From Alligator mississippiensis (lineage: Eukaryota; Chordata; Crocodylia; Alligatoridae), in assembly GCF_030867095.1 (NCBI RefSeq), contig NC_081824.1, positions 351,576,203 through 351,640,202 of the forward strand: 64,000 bases of DNA. The letters run 5' to 3'. The notes beneath the pieces were generated by a model, which searched no databases, was not told the origin of the DNA, and was given only the letters and a program-made list of their open reading frames with translations. Positions within the stretch are counted from its first letter, which is position 1. Every line of letters starts with the position of its first letter. The translations under genes and the position numbers were made by a program. Shown one piece after another: positions 13,401 through 25,400 of this stretch.

Positions 13401-16400
13401 TGGGACCCTACAGGCAGGGCAGTCCATGTGCTGGGGGGGCAGGGGACCCACCCCCTCATAAGCAGCCCCTACACCAACAGTCCCCCACACCTTCCCATGC
13501 ACTGACCTGCATCCCCCCCACATCCCTCCACACCCACCCACAATAACATTAATTAAAACGGAACTCAGAATAAACCATATTAAATCACAAAATCTTCCTG
13601 TCCCTGCTGTACTTTCTAACTTCCTTTGAAATACTTTGGCCATTTTTTGCGTTTTTCTTTCCTGCCTTTAAGAGGTGTATTTTCTCTCATTTAAAAACTC
13701 TTACTAAAAAATAATCTTTTCCTTCAAGATGCATTTAATAGTATTAAATGTTAGAACTATACAGCTGTGGAAAGAATGGCCTTTCATAATTATAAGCCTA
13801 AGTGATCATGATAAAAAATAGTCAATTCAAATGAATTTTATGAACCATAAAATTATTTATATTAGTACCTTCCCATTACTATTATTATTCATTCAACGTT
13901 ACTGGTGTTAATAATTAACTGTAGTGTATACAAACAGCACACTTTTCAATATGGAAGTACCGTAAAACTACAGATCAATAAAACTGGGGTTAATACTGAG
14001 GGGAATGAAAAGAAACACTAACCCAGCTGCCTCTCTCCCTGAACACTGTTACACTGAATAAGCAGAGATCCTGCACAACACAGTTTATGATATAGTAAGG
14101 TTTTATTGTGCATCTAGTCAAGGGGAGAAGAATAAAAGTGTAGACACCCCTAATTCTTTCAGCACCTGGCCTTTGTGTGCTTTATGTTGCAACTTCAATA
14201 TATCTTTGTAAATGTAGATTTGCAATATGCATAAATTCTACCTGCTTTAATAATATAGCAAACTCATTAGTAGCATCTAAAATTTCCTTTTCAAACACAA
14301 ATTGTCATAGATTGTAGAGTCAGAAGGGACCAAAATGGATCATCATGTCTGACCCCCTGGCAGGAAAGAGGACTGAGGTCAGATGACCCCAGCCAGGTGA
14401 CTATCTAGGTTCCTCTTGAAGACCTCCAAGCTAGGTGATAGCACCACCTCTCTTGGAAGCCCATTCCAGATCCTGGCCACCCTTACTGTGAAAAATTTCT
14501 TCCTAATATCTAACCTAAATCCACTCTCAACTAGTTTACACCCATTATTCCTAGTCACTCCCTGGGGCGCCTTAGTTAACAGTGCTTCCCCTATTCCCCA
14601 TTGACCTCCCCTAATAAATTTATAGGCGGCCACAAGATTTCCCCTCAGCCGTCTCTTGTGAAGGCTGAAGAGATTCAGCTGTCTCAACCTTCCCCCCGTA
14701 GGGTCTATCACGAAGGCCACTAATCATGCGAGTGGCCCTCCTCTGGACCCTCTCGAGATTCCCCGCTTCCCTCTTGAAGTGCAGCGCCCAAAACTGGACA
14801 CGGTACTCCAACTGCAGCCTGACCAGTGCCGCATAGAGGCGGAGCATCACCTCCTTTGTTTTATTAGTCATGCGTCTGCTAATGCACGACAAGGTGCGAT
14901 TGGCCTTGTTAATGGCCTCGTTACGCTGCCGGCTCATGTTCATCTTGGAGGCAATTATGACTCCAAGATCCCTCTCTGTCTCCAAGGTGCTGAGAAGGAC
15001 ACTCCCTAACATATAGGTGTGCTGTGGGTTCCTCCTTCCCAGGTGGAGTACCTTACATTTATCTTTATTAAATTGCATCCTATTTCTCTCTGCCTACTGA
15101 TCCAACCTGTCCAGGTCAGCCTGAATCTGCTCCCTGCCCTCCGGTGTACTGACTTTGCCCCATAACTTGGTATCATCAGCAAACTTGGAGAGGGTGCTCT
15201 CCACGCCATTGTCCAAATCGCTGATGAAGATATTGAATAATATTGGTCCAAGGGCCGAGCCCTGTGGGACCCCACTGCCCACTTCCCTCCAGGCCGAAAA
15301 GGAACCATCACCACCACTCTCTGGGTGTGGTCCCTAAGCCAGTTGGCCACCCACCTGACCGTGTAGGCATCCACTCCGCAGTCTGCTAGCTTCCCAATGA
15401 GGATAGGGTGCGAAACTGTGTTGAAGGCTTTCCTAAAGTTCAGGAAGATGACATCAGCCTTGGCTCGTGCATCCAGGCAGTGTGTGACCTGGTCATAGAA
15501 GGCTACAAGGTTTGTCAGGCAGGATCTACCTGTGACAAACCCATGCTGGTTTCCCCTCAGCATCGTTTCCCCTGCTGGGCCTGCACAAATGTGTTCTTTG
15601 ATTATTTTCTCTAGCATTTTCCCAGGAATAGAGCTAAGACTGACTGGTCTAAAGTTATCCGGCTCATCCCTTCTACCTTTCTTGAAAATGGGCACCATGT
15701 TGGCCCTTCTCCAGTCCTTAGGGACATGGCCAGAGCACCACGAGTGCTTGAACAGCTGTGCCAGCGGCTCAGCTATGACACTGGCCAGTTCTTTCAGCAG
15801 CCGTGGATGGAGGTCATCCGGGCCTGCTGACTTGTACCCATCCAGCTCCTCCAGGAGTTCCTTAACTATTTCAGAACTAACCATAGGCGGACTGGTGCCC
15901 TGTGGACATCCGTCAATGATCGAGGTGGGGGAATTGGCTTGGTCGGCACATAGAAATACTGAAGCGAAGAACTCATTGAAGAGCTCTGCTTTTTTCCCCG
16001 CATCAACCGCCAACTGTCTTGATTTGTCCTGCAGAGGCCCTATGTTGCTCTGAGCTTTCCTTTTGTCCACTGTATACCTGAAAGACTTTTTATTGCCTTT
16101 GATTGTTGAAGCCAGCCTGAGCTCAAGCCCCGCCTTGGCCTATCTAACTGATTTCCTGCAATAGCGCGTCAGGGAGATATATTCCTCCTTGTATAGGCAA
16201 TGGAAGCAGGGAGCAGCCACCATCTCTTTCTTTGCCTCCAGACTCTCCTGGAGTTCCTTGTTCAGCCAAGGGGGCTTTTTTGCCCCTTTACCTCCCTTCC
16301 TACGTAATGGGATAGACTTGTCTATTGTCTTCAAACCAAATACTGCTTTTGCTGGCACGATCAAGTTTGAAATGTAAAAGTCATATTTTCTGCTTTGTTG

Positions 16401-19400
16401 TCATTGGAGATGGGGGCTTTCTGCTAAGTATATGTCAACACTTTCTCTAAAGGCTTCAGTTATTTATTCAGAGGGCAGCATTTGGTTTGATGACCATTTT
16501 TAAGCATATGAAATTTTACACAAAGACTATGTGTTTCGTTTGCAAGCATTATGATTTTATCCTGGTGTTCTACAACTTTATACACTAGCTTAGAACCTTC
16601 ATTTTGTAGGGTCAAGAATAGGAGACCACAAGCAGCAGTGGTAACTTACGTTCAAACCTCTTTCATATCAGTGCACTACACCAATGATTCTTCTTTCTGG
16701 AGAATATAACCTGAGCTCTTAGTAATGCTGCTCTCGTAGGGAGTCTCAATTTAGAATTAAATAAGGCAAACTATTCACTTAATTCTTAAGTATTCTTATT
16801 AACACCATAATGAAAAAGTAAAATGAAACATCTTTCCTCTTGTTTTCATTCCCAATTTCTGGATAATTTATAGCAATATATATTAAATGAATGAAAACTG
16901 AAATGAAAGATATAGCACTGTCATATTTACGTTGTGTTTTGTTTCTTGCAGATCTAGAAATGGCAATAGCATATTGGAATTTAGTCTTATCAGGAAGGTT
17001 TAAATTTTTAGATCTTTGGAATAAATTTTTGTTGGTAAGTATGTTTTTCTTCCTGTCAAAGTTGATTCACATTATTAAGGTAAACTAAGCAATTTGGAAG
17101 TGGTATACATTGCAGAGAAAAGAAACACCAAGTAAAAGGCATCGGTTTCTTTCTGAGCATCTTTGCATTTGAAAATTCATGTGGAACATTGTTAAGGCAA
17201 ACTAAATTAATCCTATCTATATAACTTCCCTAATGTGGAGAAAAGGAAGTGAAGCAGAGAGATAACAATACATTATTTTATAGTTTGAGTACTAGGTGAC
17301 CATGTATTCTCTAGGTGACCATGTATTCTCCTCTGGGGGAAAGTTGAATGTACAATGTAACTCTGATTTTAGATTGTACCTACATTGGCTCCATCACAGA
17401 TTTACAGAAGTTTAGGGCTGGAAGGGACCTTGTGAGATCATCAGGTCCAGCCCTCCTGCTCTGGGCAGGAAAGACTGCTGGAGTCAAATCATTCCAGAGT
17501 CTGGTCACATGAACCATGAAGACATTTTTCCTTGTATCCAGTTGCTGCCCTGTGGGGTCAGGACAACTCTCAGGATCTCAATATTGTGCTGTTAGACAGG
17601 AGGTGTGACACAACTGCACATATACAAACACACAAATCAGTGAGGTGTGTATGCGTGTGCACACACACATACCTTCCCAGAGGGAAGGTTTAGGTGAGAG
17701 AGAGAATTAAAGTGTGGGGAGTGAAGTTGCCAGAACTGGGATTAGAACCGGTGGACTACAGAGAAGCTGGCTGAGGAACTGAGGCTTGGGTTTACTTAAG
17801 GTAGACTGGGGCTAGAAACTCAGGCAGACAGCTGAGATATAGCGGTGGGGGGGAAGAGAGGAGATAAGTGGTGGCAAGGAGGAGACCGCCAGGAAAGAAA
17901 CTGAGGCAGAAACCTGATTGCTCAGGGGAAAAGGAAAAGGCAGTGGGGATAAGACAGTGGCAAAGAAACAAGGGGTTTTGGAGGCAGAGAGGAGCTCAGG
18001 ACAGGTGTTGGAGGTGGCAGTGAGCCAGAAGCAGGAGAGGGAGAAATGAGACAGAAGTTAGAGGGGCGAGGAGCAGAGATTGGAGCAGGGCCAAACCACA
18101 GTAAAGCAGAACTCAACTTAGGGGTCCAAATAACAGTTTTATTAAACACACAACACACTACACAGCAGCATGAAGTTATTGGCGCATGCGTGCGTGTGCA
18201 CGCACACTGGCAGCAGTAGAAAGACTCAGTGGAAGGATTGGAGTCCAGGTAGGGAAGAGAGGCAGAGTCCAAGTCCTTGGTTGAAGAGGGGGTAGGGAGT
18301 GATAGCTACCTATTCAGGCTGGAAAGGGGTCCTTGTCATAGTTTCATAGTAGTTCGGGGTCAGAAGGAACCTAAATAGATCATCTAGTCTGACCCCCCAC
18401 CACTGGCCGGAGCACACGCTGGGATTGCATGACCCCAGACAGGTGTTCATCCAACCTCTTTTTGAATTTACCCAAGGTAGGAATGAGGACCACTTCCCTA
18501 GGAAGTTGGTTCCAGATCCTAGCCACCCTAACAGTGAGATAGTGCCTCCTAATCGCTAACCTGAACCTGTTCACCAGCAGCTTCTGGCCATTGTTCCTTG
18601 TCACCCCAGGTGCTGGGGGGAATAGAGCCCTTCCTATTTGCTGATCTCCCCTAACGGGTTTGTAGGCAACCACCAAATCCCCCCTCAGCCTCTGTTTGCT
18701 GAAGCTGAACAGGTTCAGGTCCCTCAGCCTCTCCTCATAGGGCCTGCCCTGTTGCCCTCCAACCAAGCAGGTGGCCCTCCTTTGAACCCTCTCAAGGCAG
18801 GCCACATCCTTCTTAAAGTGCGGTTCCCAGAACTGAACGCAGTACTCCAATTGGGCCGGACCAGTGTCGCATAGAGGGGGAGTATCGCCTCTCTGGCCTG
18901 GCTTGAGATGCATCTGGATGCACAACAAGGTGCGGTTGGCGTTGCTGGCTGCGGTCTGGCATTGGCGACTAATGTTCATCTTGGAGTCAGTAATGACTCC
19001 CAAGATCCCTTTCCGCCTCTGTGCTCTCAAGGGGGGAGCTCCCCAGCTTGTATGTATGCTGTGGATTCCTTCTCCCCAGGTGCAGCACCCTGCACTTTAT
19101 CCACGTTGAAGCCCATGCTATTACCATCCGCCCACTTCTGTAGTCTGTCTAAATCTAATTGCAGCCTCTCTCTCCCTTCGAGCGTGCCTACCTCTCCCCA
19201 CATCTTGGTGTCATTGGCAGACTTGGACAATTTGTTTTCTACCCCCTTGTTCAAGTCGCTGATGAAGATGTTGAACAGTGTAGGCCCCAGAACCGAGCCC
19301 TGGGGGACCCCACTTTTCACATCCCAATAGGTGTTGTCCAGTAGGTGTTGTCCAGAGGGGGGTCACCTGCAGGACCTCTGGGTCGATAGGTGGTGTAGCA

Positions 19401-22400
19401 TGGTGCTGGACCAGATGGAGAGGGCATCCCACTGGGTCTGTGTTCACTGCCCCTTTTTATAGGGGCAGACCTTGTGTGACCCTAGTGACAGGAGGCATGC
19501 CCAGGCAAGGGCCAGCCCCGGTGTACTAAGCATGTGTGCTCCATGCAGGGATGTGCAGTTTCGGGTGTCTGTAATGGTGGGGTACAATGGTAGAGTTGCT
19601 AGTTCTGCAGGGTCTTTTGTCTTTCAAATGCTGGATTCTTGTCTCTGTTCCTGGGTGAGGTCCATGGTTCCTGGATGAATCAATGTGAGGTGATGGCCTG
19701 GTCGTTACAGGCCATTCAGTAGAGGCCTGCTACCATTGTATTTCAGTCATTCCCAATCACTCTCATTCATTCAGGAACTAATTTACATGGGAGGGGTACA
19801 TGAATCATACAATTGTAACACAGGGGATGCCTGGGCAGAGGACACAAGATGGAGGCTTGGCATACAAATTGGAAATTTGACATGACTTACACTAACTTAC
19901 ATATATAGGCCTAAAACAGTAATCACACAATATAAAAGCAGTACAAACATTATAATTATCATTTATAAAACAGTGGGTATCAATATCAAAATAGCAGGGA
20001 ACTTATTTGCAAAGAAGGGAGAGAAAAATAAAACTTACTACCTAAAGTAAAATGTTAAAGCTTATCCTACATCTTAGCTTACTTATACTTATTTATAGGG
20101 AATAGAGAGAGAGAGAAAAAGTCAGAAATGGTTGGGGAAGGGGAGAGAATGCATTTTAAAACAAAAAAGGAAAACGGGGTTTTGCTGCACGGTCTGAAAC
20201 ATTCTTCTAGGAGTTTTTGACCATTGCTCCTGGCTTTCCCCTGGGGCACCTTGGTGAATAGTTGTTTGCCTAGCCCCTGATGCCCTCCCCTGATATATTT
20301 GTAGGCTGCCACCAGATCTCCCCCCTGAAGTCTCTTTTCTAAGCTGAACAGTCCCATCCCATCCTCAGACTGCTTTGTTTATCACCAGGCATGTTTTCTA
20401 CTAGATTAAAATGTTTTACTTGTATGCTGTTTATACATACATACATACATACGTACATACATACATACATGTATACATGCAATATCATGGATATTTGTGA
20501 ATACTTCAATTATATTCAGTTCTTTTCTGACTTGAAAGTTTAGGAGACTTAAAAATTTATTTATATATATAAACCAAAAAAAGTGGAGCTTTTAACTAAA
20601 AATGTTATAACTCCTTTTCTAGAGAGCAATCAGTAATAGACTGAAAGTTATGGTACTTAAAGAATATCATTTTTCTATCCGTGGACTTCTGGGGGGGGTC
20701 GGGGTCTAAATCTCTTTGCAAGGGATATAGTATTCTATATACTTAGTTTTAATAAAAGTTTATCTTAAATAAAGGATTTTGTCATTTAACTCCTTTTCAC
20801 TCTAAAAACACTGTCCTTTGCTTATCCCTATAATCGGGCAGTTTCAAAGTAGCAAAGTATTTTCTTTAAATGTAAAGCATTTTATTTTAAATTTCCTGTG
20901 AATCTAGCTCCGAAGCAGCTGGGGTTTATAAATGGAAGGTCTGTGTTTTGTGCACCAATTTCTCCTGACAAGATGTCATAAGATTTCACATTGTGCCCTC
21001 TTTGAGAAATCGAGTATAAATTTTAATACATTTGATATCTCTCTTTATATTAGATGTTCAACTTATCTTTGTTTAGCCATGTAATCAACGTTCATTATGT
21101 AAGATTGTAAAGATTGCTGTCTTAAGCAGTATTGTAGTTGGGGCTGGTGGCTCCACATATTACAGTTACCCAACACTTCTAATTAAAGGAGCCTTTGTTT
21201 GTTTCTTGTAATTTCAACTGTTTAGGCTGAAATTTTACATGCCAAGGGCCAGATCCTGTTCCACCTATAGGTGCATAACTGCAATCCCATTCCACTATGT
21301 TCCAGTCCATGGGAATCCATTAAAGCTGTGATCGGCAACATTTTTAGTCTGCAGGCTGGAATGACTCAGTTCAGATCAGAAGTAGGTGGATGCTAGGACC
21401 CAGCCACTGCTGCTGCTTTTTTCCACAGTGGCACAGGGAGTGCATCTGCTACCACCACTTCTGCCTGTGGTGGCTCAGAAGAGGGTCCACTGCTGCTACT
21501 GCTACCTCTTTCCAAGGTTGACTGCTTCCGAAGCCTCCCACTACCAAAGCCCCATGTCCACAAGCTGAATCAGATGTCTGTAGGTTGCTGAGCCTTGCAT
21601 TAATGCATCTTTGTTTTGGAGCACACTCTCATCATAGTTCTGAGACCTAAATCGCACAAAAGCAGTGAGAAAGAAGAGGACCTCAACCATCTTTTATATT
21701 AACTTATTTTTGTGGATTCAAGCAAGTAGAATAAGATCACATTAAGGATCTGGACAAATTATGGTTTAGCTGCTTTAAAAGGAGAGGGGAAGCTGCTGCT
21801 CAGGAATGTACAACAGCTTAAATGATGTAAATGTTCAGCCTGCATGATGCTGTAGTGATACAAGTGACCTAAATTGCCCTAACTTGTACCCCAAATAATG
21901 CAGGGCTAAAACTGCAGCAGTTTTGCTATACTGGTATCATTCACTACAGCATCATGCAGATGTAATAGTGGTATCCTTCGGTATCAATACAATTGCTACA
22001 TCTTACTTGCTGCTTAAGTGTATAGAAAGTGGAGTAGGATCTGGTCCCCAACACCTGTCTTCAGGTTTTATTTATTTATTTTTCATTTCAACCAAAATGG
22101 TTCAGTTCTATAAAGAGGCAACTGAAACTTGCATTTAGCCTGTGTTGAATGTTTTGGGTTACTTTTTCTTTGAAAAACTGTGTCTGCTAGCATCCTCATA
22201 CTTTTCAATAGAGGCGTGAAATTTGCTAGGAGTGCCATCTTTTGTCACAGATGTGCCTTCAACTCTTGCCATGTAAAACCTGCCTGACTCTAATCAGATT
22301 GAAAGCCTCTGGAAAACTGTAGTTTCACATATTCAGGAGATTTGATAGAGCATTATAAACAAACTCTAAAGATTTCATCTGTGCTGAGCAGCACTTTTCC

Positions 22401-25400
22401 TGCATTGCAGCTCTGGTCAGCTGTGATCAGTTCTGGGCCTGGGAGATGACAAGGATGGGAAAGCCCTCTGCTTTATATCTGTGGGTTGGAGGAGTTGAGC
22501 AAAGAGTCTGTGCTTTAGAATGTACCAGCACTTGCATGGAGAGAGGTGTGGAGTCCAGCATTACAGATTCAGGAGGGGTGCAGTTTTCTATTGGCAGAAT
22601 TCAGTTTTTTTATTTTTTTTTATTATTATTTTGATGGCTAAAATTGACGTTTATTTTTAGGGGTGTACTTGGTAGCCGTGTTGGTCTAAAACAAAAAGAC
22701 GTGCATAAAAACTAGAACTCTTGGTTCCAAATTGATACCTTTTATTAGACCAACTGGAAAATGGCAAGAAAATTGTCCCTTTTCTGCAAGCTTTCGGGAA
22801 TCAAAGTCCCTTCGTCAGGCTCTGGTAAAAGTGTAGATGGTACAAGACCAACATGGCTACCAAGTACACCCCTGAAACATGGAAGATGCCGAATTTCAGC
22901 CAATTCTGGATTTTAAACTTCATTGCAGAACAACAAGGACTTTTTTTTTGCCTCCCTACCTACCATCTGACACCTTCAGGGAAGGAATTCTACCTGATCA
23001 ACACATCAAAGAGCTACTCAACACAGCTCACAAAGACACTCTCATGGACCCAGAGGGACAGACTTCCATCTTCAGATCCCTCTGTGTAAAAATGAAGTTT
23101 ATTTCCGACCTATGGGGACTTTTTACCATCTTGTACCATCCACACTTTTCCCAGAGCCTGACAAAGGGACTTTGATTCCCGAAAGCTTGCAGAAAAGGAC
23201 AATTTTCTTGCCATTTTCCAGTGGGTCTAATAAAAGGTATCATTTTGGAATCAAGAGTTCTAGTTTTTTGTATGTTTATTTTTAAGCATTTATTTAGATT
23301 TTTATCAACTGAAGTTTTCAGAATTGCGGACAATTAGGGGTGTTCCATTTTTATCAATTTAGCGCGCGCATACATGTGACAGCTGCTGCAGGAGCTGAAA
23401 GCTGTGCTGGTAAGCCTGTGCCAGAAGCATGGTTTGGAGGGGCAGGGCTGGTAGCACTTGGGAGGCTTGTGCCACTAGCCCCTCACTCTGTCCAGGTCCC
23501 AGCTGGGGCAGGGGCCAAACTCCAGTGGAGCCTGGCCCAGCGGGAATTTCGCCCTTTTCCCAGCCTGGATGGGCATGCCAGGCTGTGTGGGAGTTTGTCT
23601 CCTGCCTTAGCTGGGACCTGGGCAGAGCAATTGGCAGGCAGCACTGGGCTCCCTGCTGCTACCAGCCCTCCCTTCCAGCCCATCACAGCCTTACCAGTGC
23701 AGCCTCCAGCTCCTGCAGCAGCTCCCATGCTTGTGTGTGTACACGTGCAGTGTCCCAGACCCAGATTTCTTTGCCTCCATCCTGGATTTTTTTTAATGTC
23801 TCCTTTCTACAAATTTCAGTAATTGACCTGTAAGTGTCAAGTGAAATTGATGTTTATCAACATCTAGCCATTAAAAATTAAATCCTGCCAAGCCTAAGTA
23901 TTATGGTCTCACTCTATTTTGATTCCTGCTCCACCCAAAATTTAAAATCTCCTGCCCAGAAACAACACTGGCATTTCTTATTTGGGCAACACTGATGCAG
24001 TCAGTTGACTTAATGACTCATTATAATCTACCTGATTCCTGCTGATTTGCTTTTCATTTCACAGGTGTTAACAATTTTCTCTCCTTTATGATTGTCTTGA
24101 AGTTTCACTAATCAATCTACCCTGTCTTCAGCAATTTTGCTGTCTGCTTGCTGCTCCTGGTCTCTCCTCTCTTCTACTTCACAGTCTGCAGAATATTTTA
24201 TCTGTTGTCAGAATCCTAGATCTGCCCACAGAGTTCACTCTTCAGCTACAGTTTTAGCTTTTGGTGGAGTAGCCAACAGCTGCTGACTTTTTTTCATCTG
24301 TGAAAGGGCGAAAATTATAGCTTTTGCCTGAGCAGAAAAGGCAGGGTGAGTGAGCTGAAAATTGGGCACTCCAGTCTGTGTGGCTATAGTTCTAGAAAAA
24401 TCTTTTTTCTTCATTCTGCCTTCCCCAAAACAAGGTGTGTGTCTTATTTGAAGGTGTGGTATGTGAGAAAAGATGGTGATGAAATAATATATCATCATGC
24501 ATATTCATGAGGGAGCCATGTTAAGGTTGCATAGGTAACCTTAAATCGTGATATTTCATAACGCGAGTGCTTGGCTTTGCAACTTTTTAATCTTTTAATT
24601 TTTGTGTGACTAATACTCTGTATTTTAGTGTTTTCCCAGAATTAATGCAGCATAGGAGGATATTCTCTGTAAGCATCCTGCTAATTTAGGTTAACAGGTG
24701 TAAACTGAATTTGTGTCTTTATAAACAAAACTCATCAGTGTGCACTTTCAATTCAACTGCATATTTCAGTCTTAAAAAGCTTTGAGCTTTGTGAATGCCT
24801 GATTTCATATCCTAAGGTAGCTATGGTTTACAAATACTGTATTCCTTTGTTGCTGTAACTCTTCTAAAGTCTGTGTGAGGCAGTGGAAACAGCATTTTTG
24901 AAATGTCAGTAATACAATAGGGGCCTATCATGTACATGTGCGTGAAGTGTGATTGGTGTACTTTGGCCCCATATAGGACTAGTCCTAAAAATTTTTGGTG
25001 GTATATCCAGTTTGCTGTTGCCGTATGCTTTGGTTGGAGGCCACAACCTCCTGGCTTCTTCCTACCATCCTTATTTCCACCTGCGCTTTCTCTGTCTATG
25101 GAAGTACATCATACTTGTACATCATACTTGCAAATCTTCATAATCTCTGACATCTTTTTCCTATATCTCCTGGCAATGGAAAGGTGCATATCAACTCTGA
25201 ATTAGGGAGAGAAATTAAGAAACATGGTCATATCATGCAAAGGCTACCAGCAAGTTGAAGTAACTGGGATTGCAAATGTTGAACTGAGAACTGTTTTGGT
25301 TGATATTTTAGCATAGGTCCTTTTATGCCTTATGATGTAATCTTTAATTGTGTGATCCTGTGCTGTAACTTGCATGATCCCCCTGCCTCCATCTAATACA

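Larger units (their letters stand above)
1416..16951 (+). other. DCUN1D2 intron (15.5 kb), repeat-rich
   Basis: It holds three CR1 copies, two copies of a hAT-like element, foldback sequences and MIR-like fragments, each listed separately. The unlisted stretches (2410-3840, 4200-5528, 5615-6256, 7850-8860, 9850-10940, 11850-12225, 13560-14300, 16380-16950) are AT-rich with no recognised gene. Simple A runs occur at 8107-8124 and 10482-10500; the second is followed by a GA repeat. Confidence 0.7.

Noticed and set aside
11181-13643. Cluster of ORFs up to 177 codons on both strands
   Set aside because: They stem from high GC content and few stop codons in repeat-derived DNA; no domain-like sequence, and no splice or start context.
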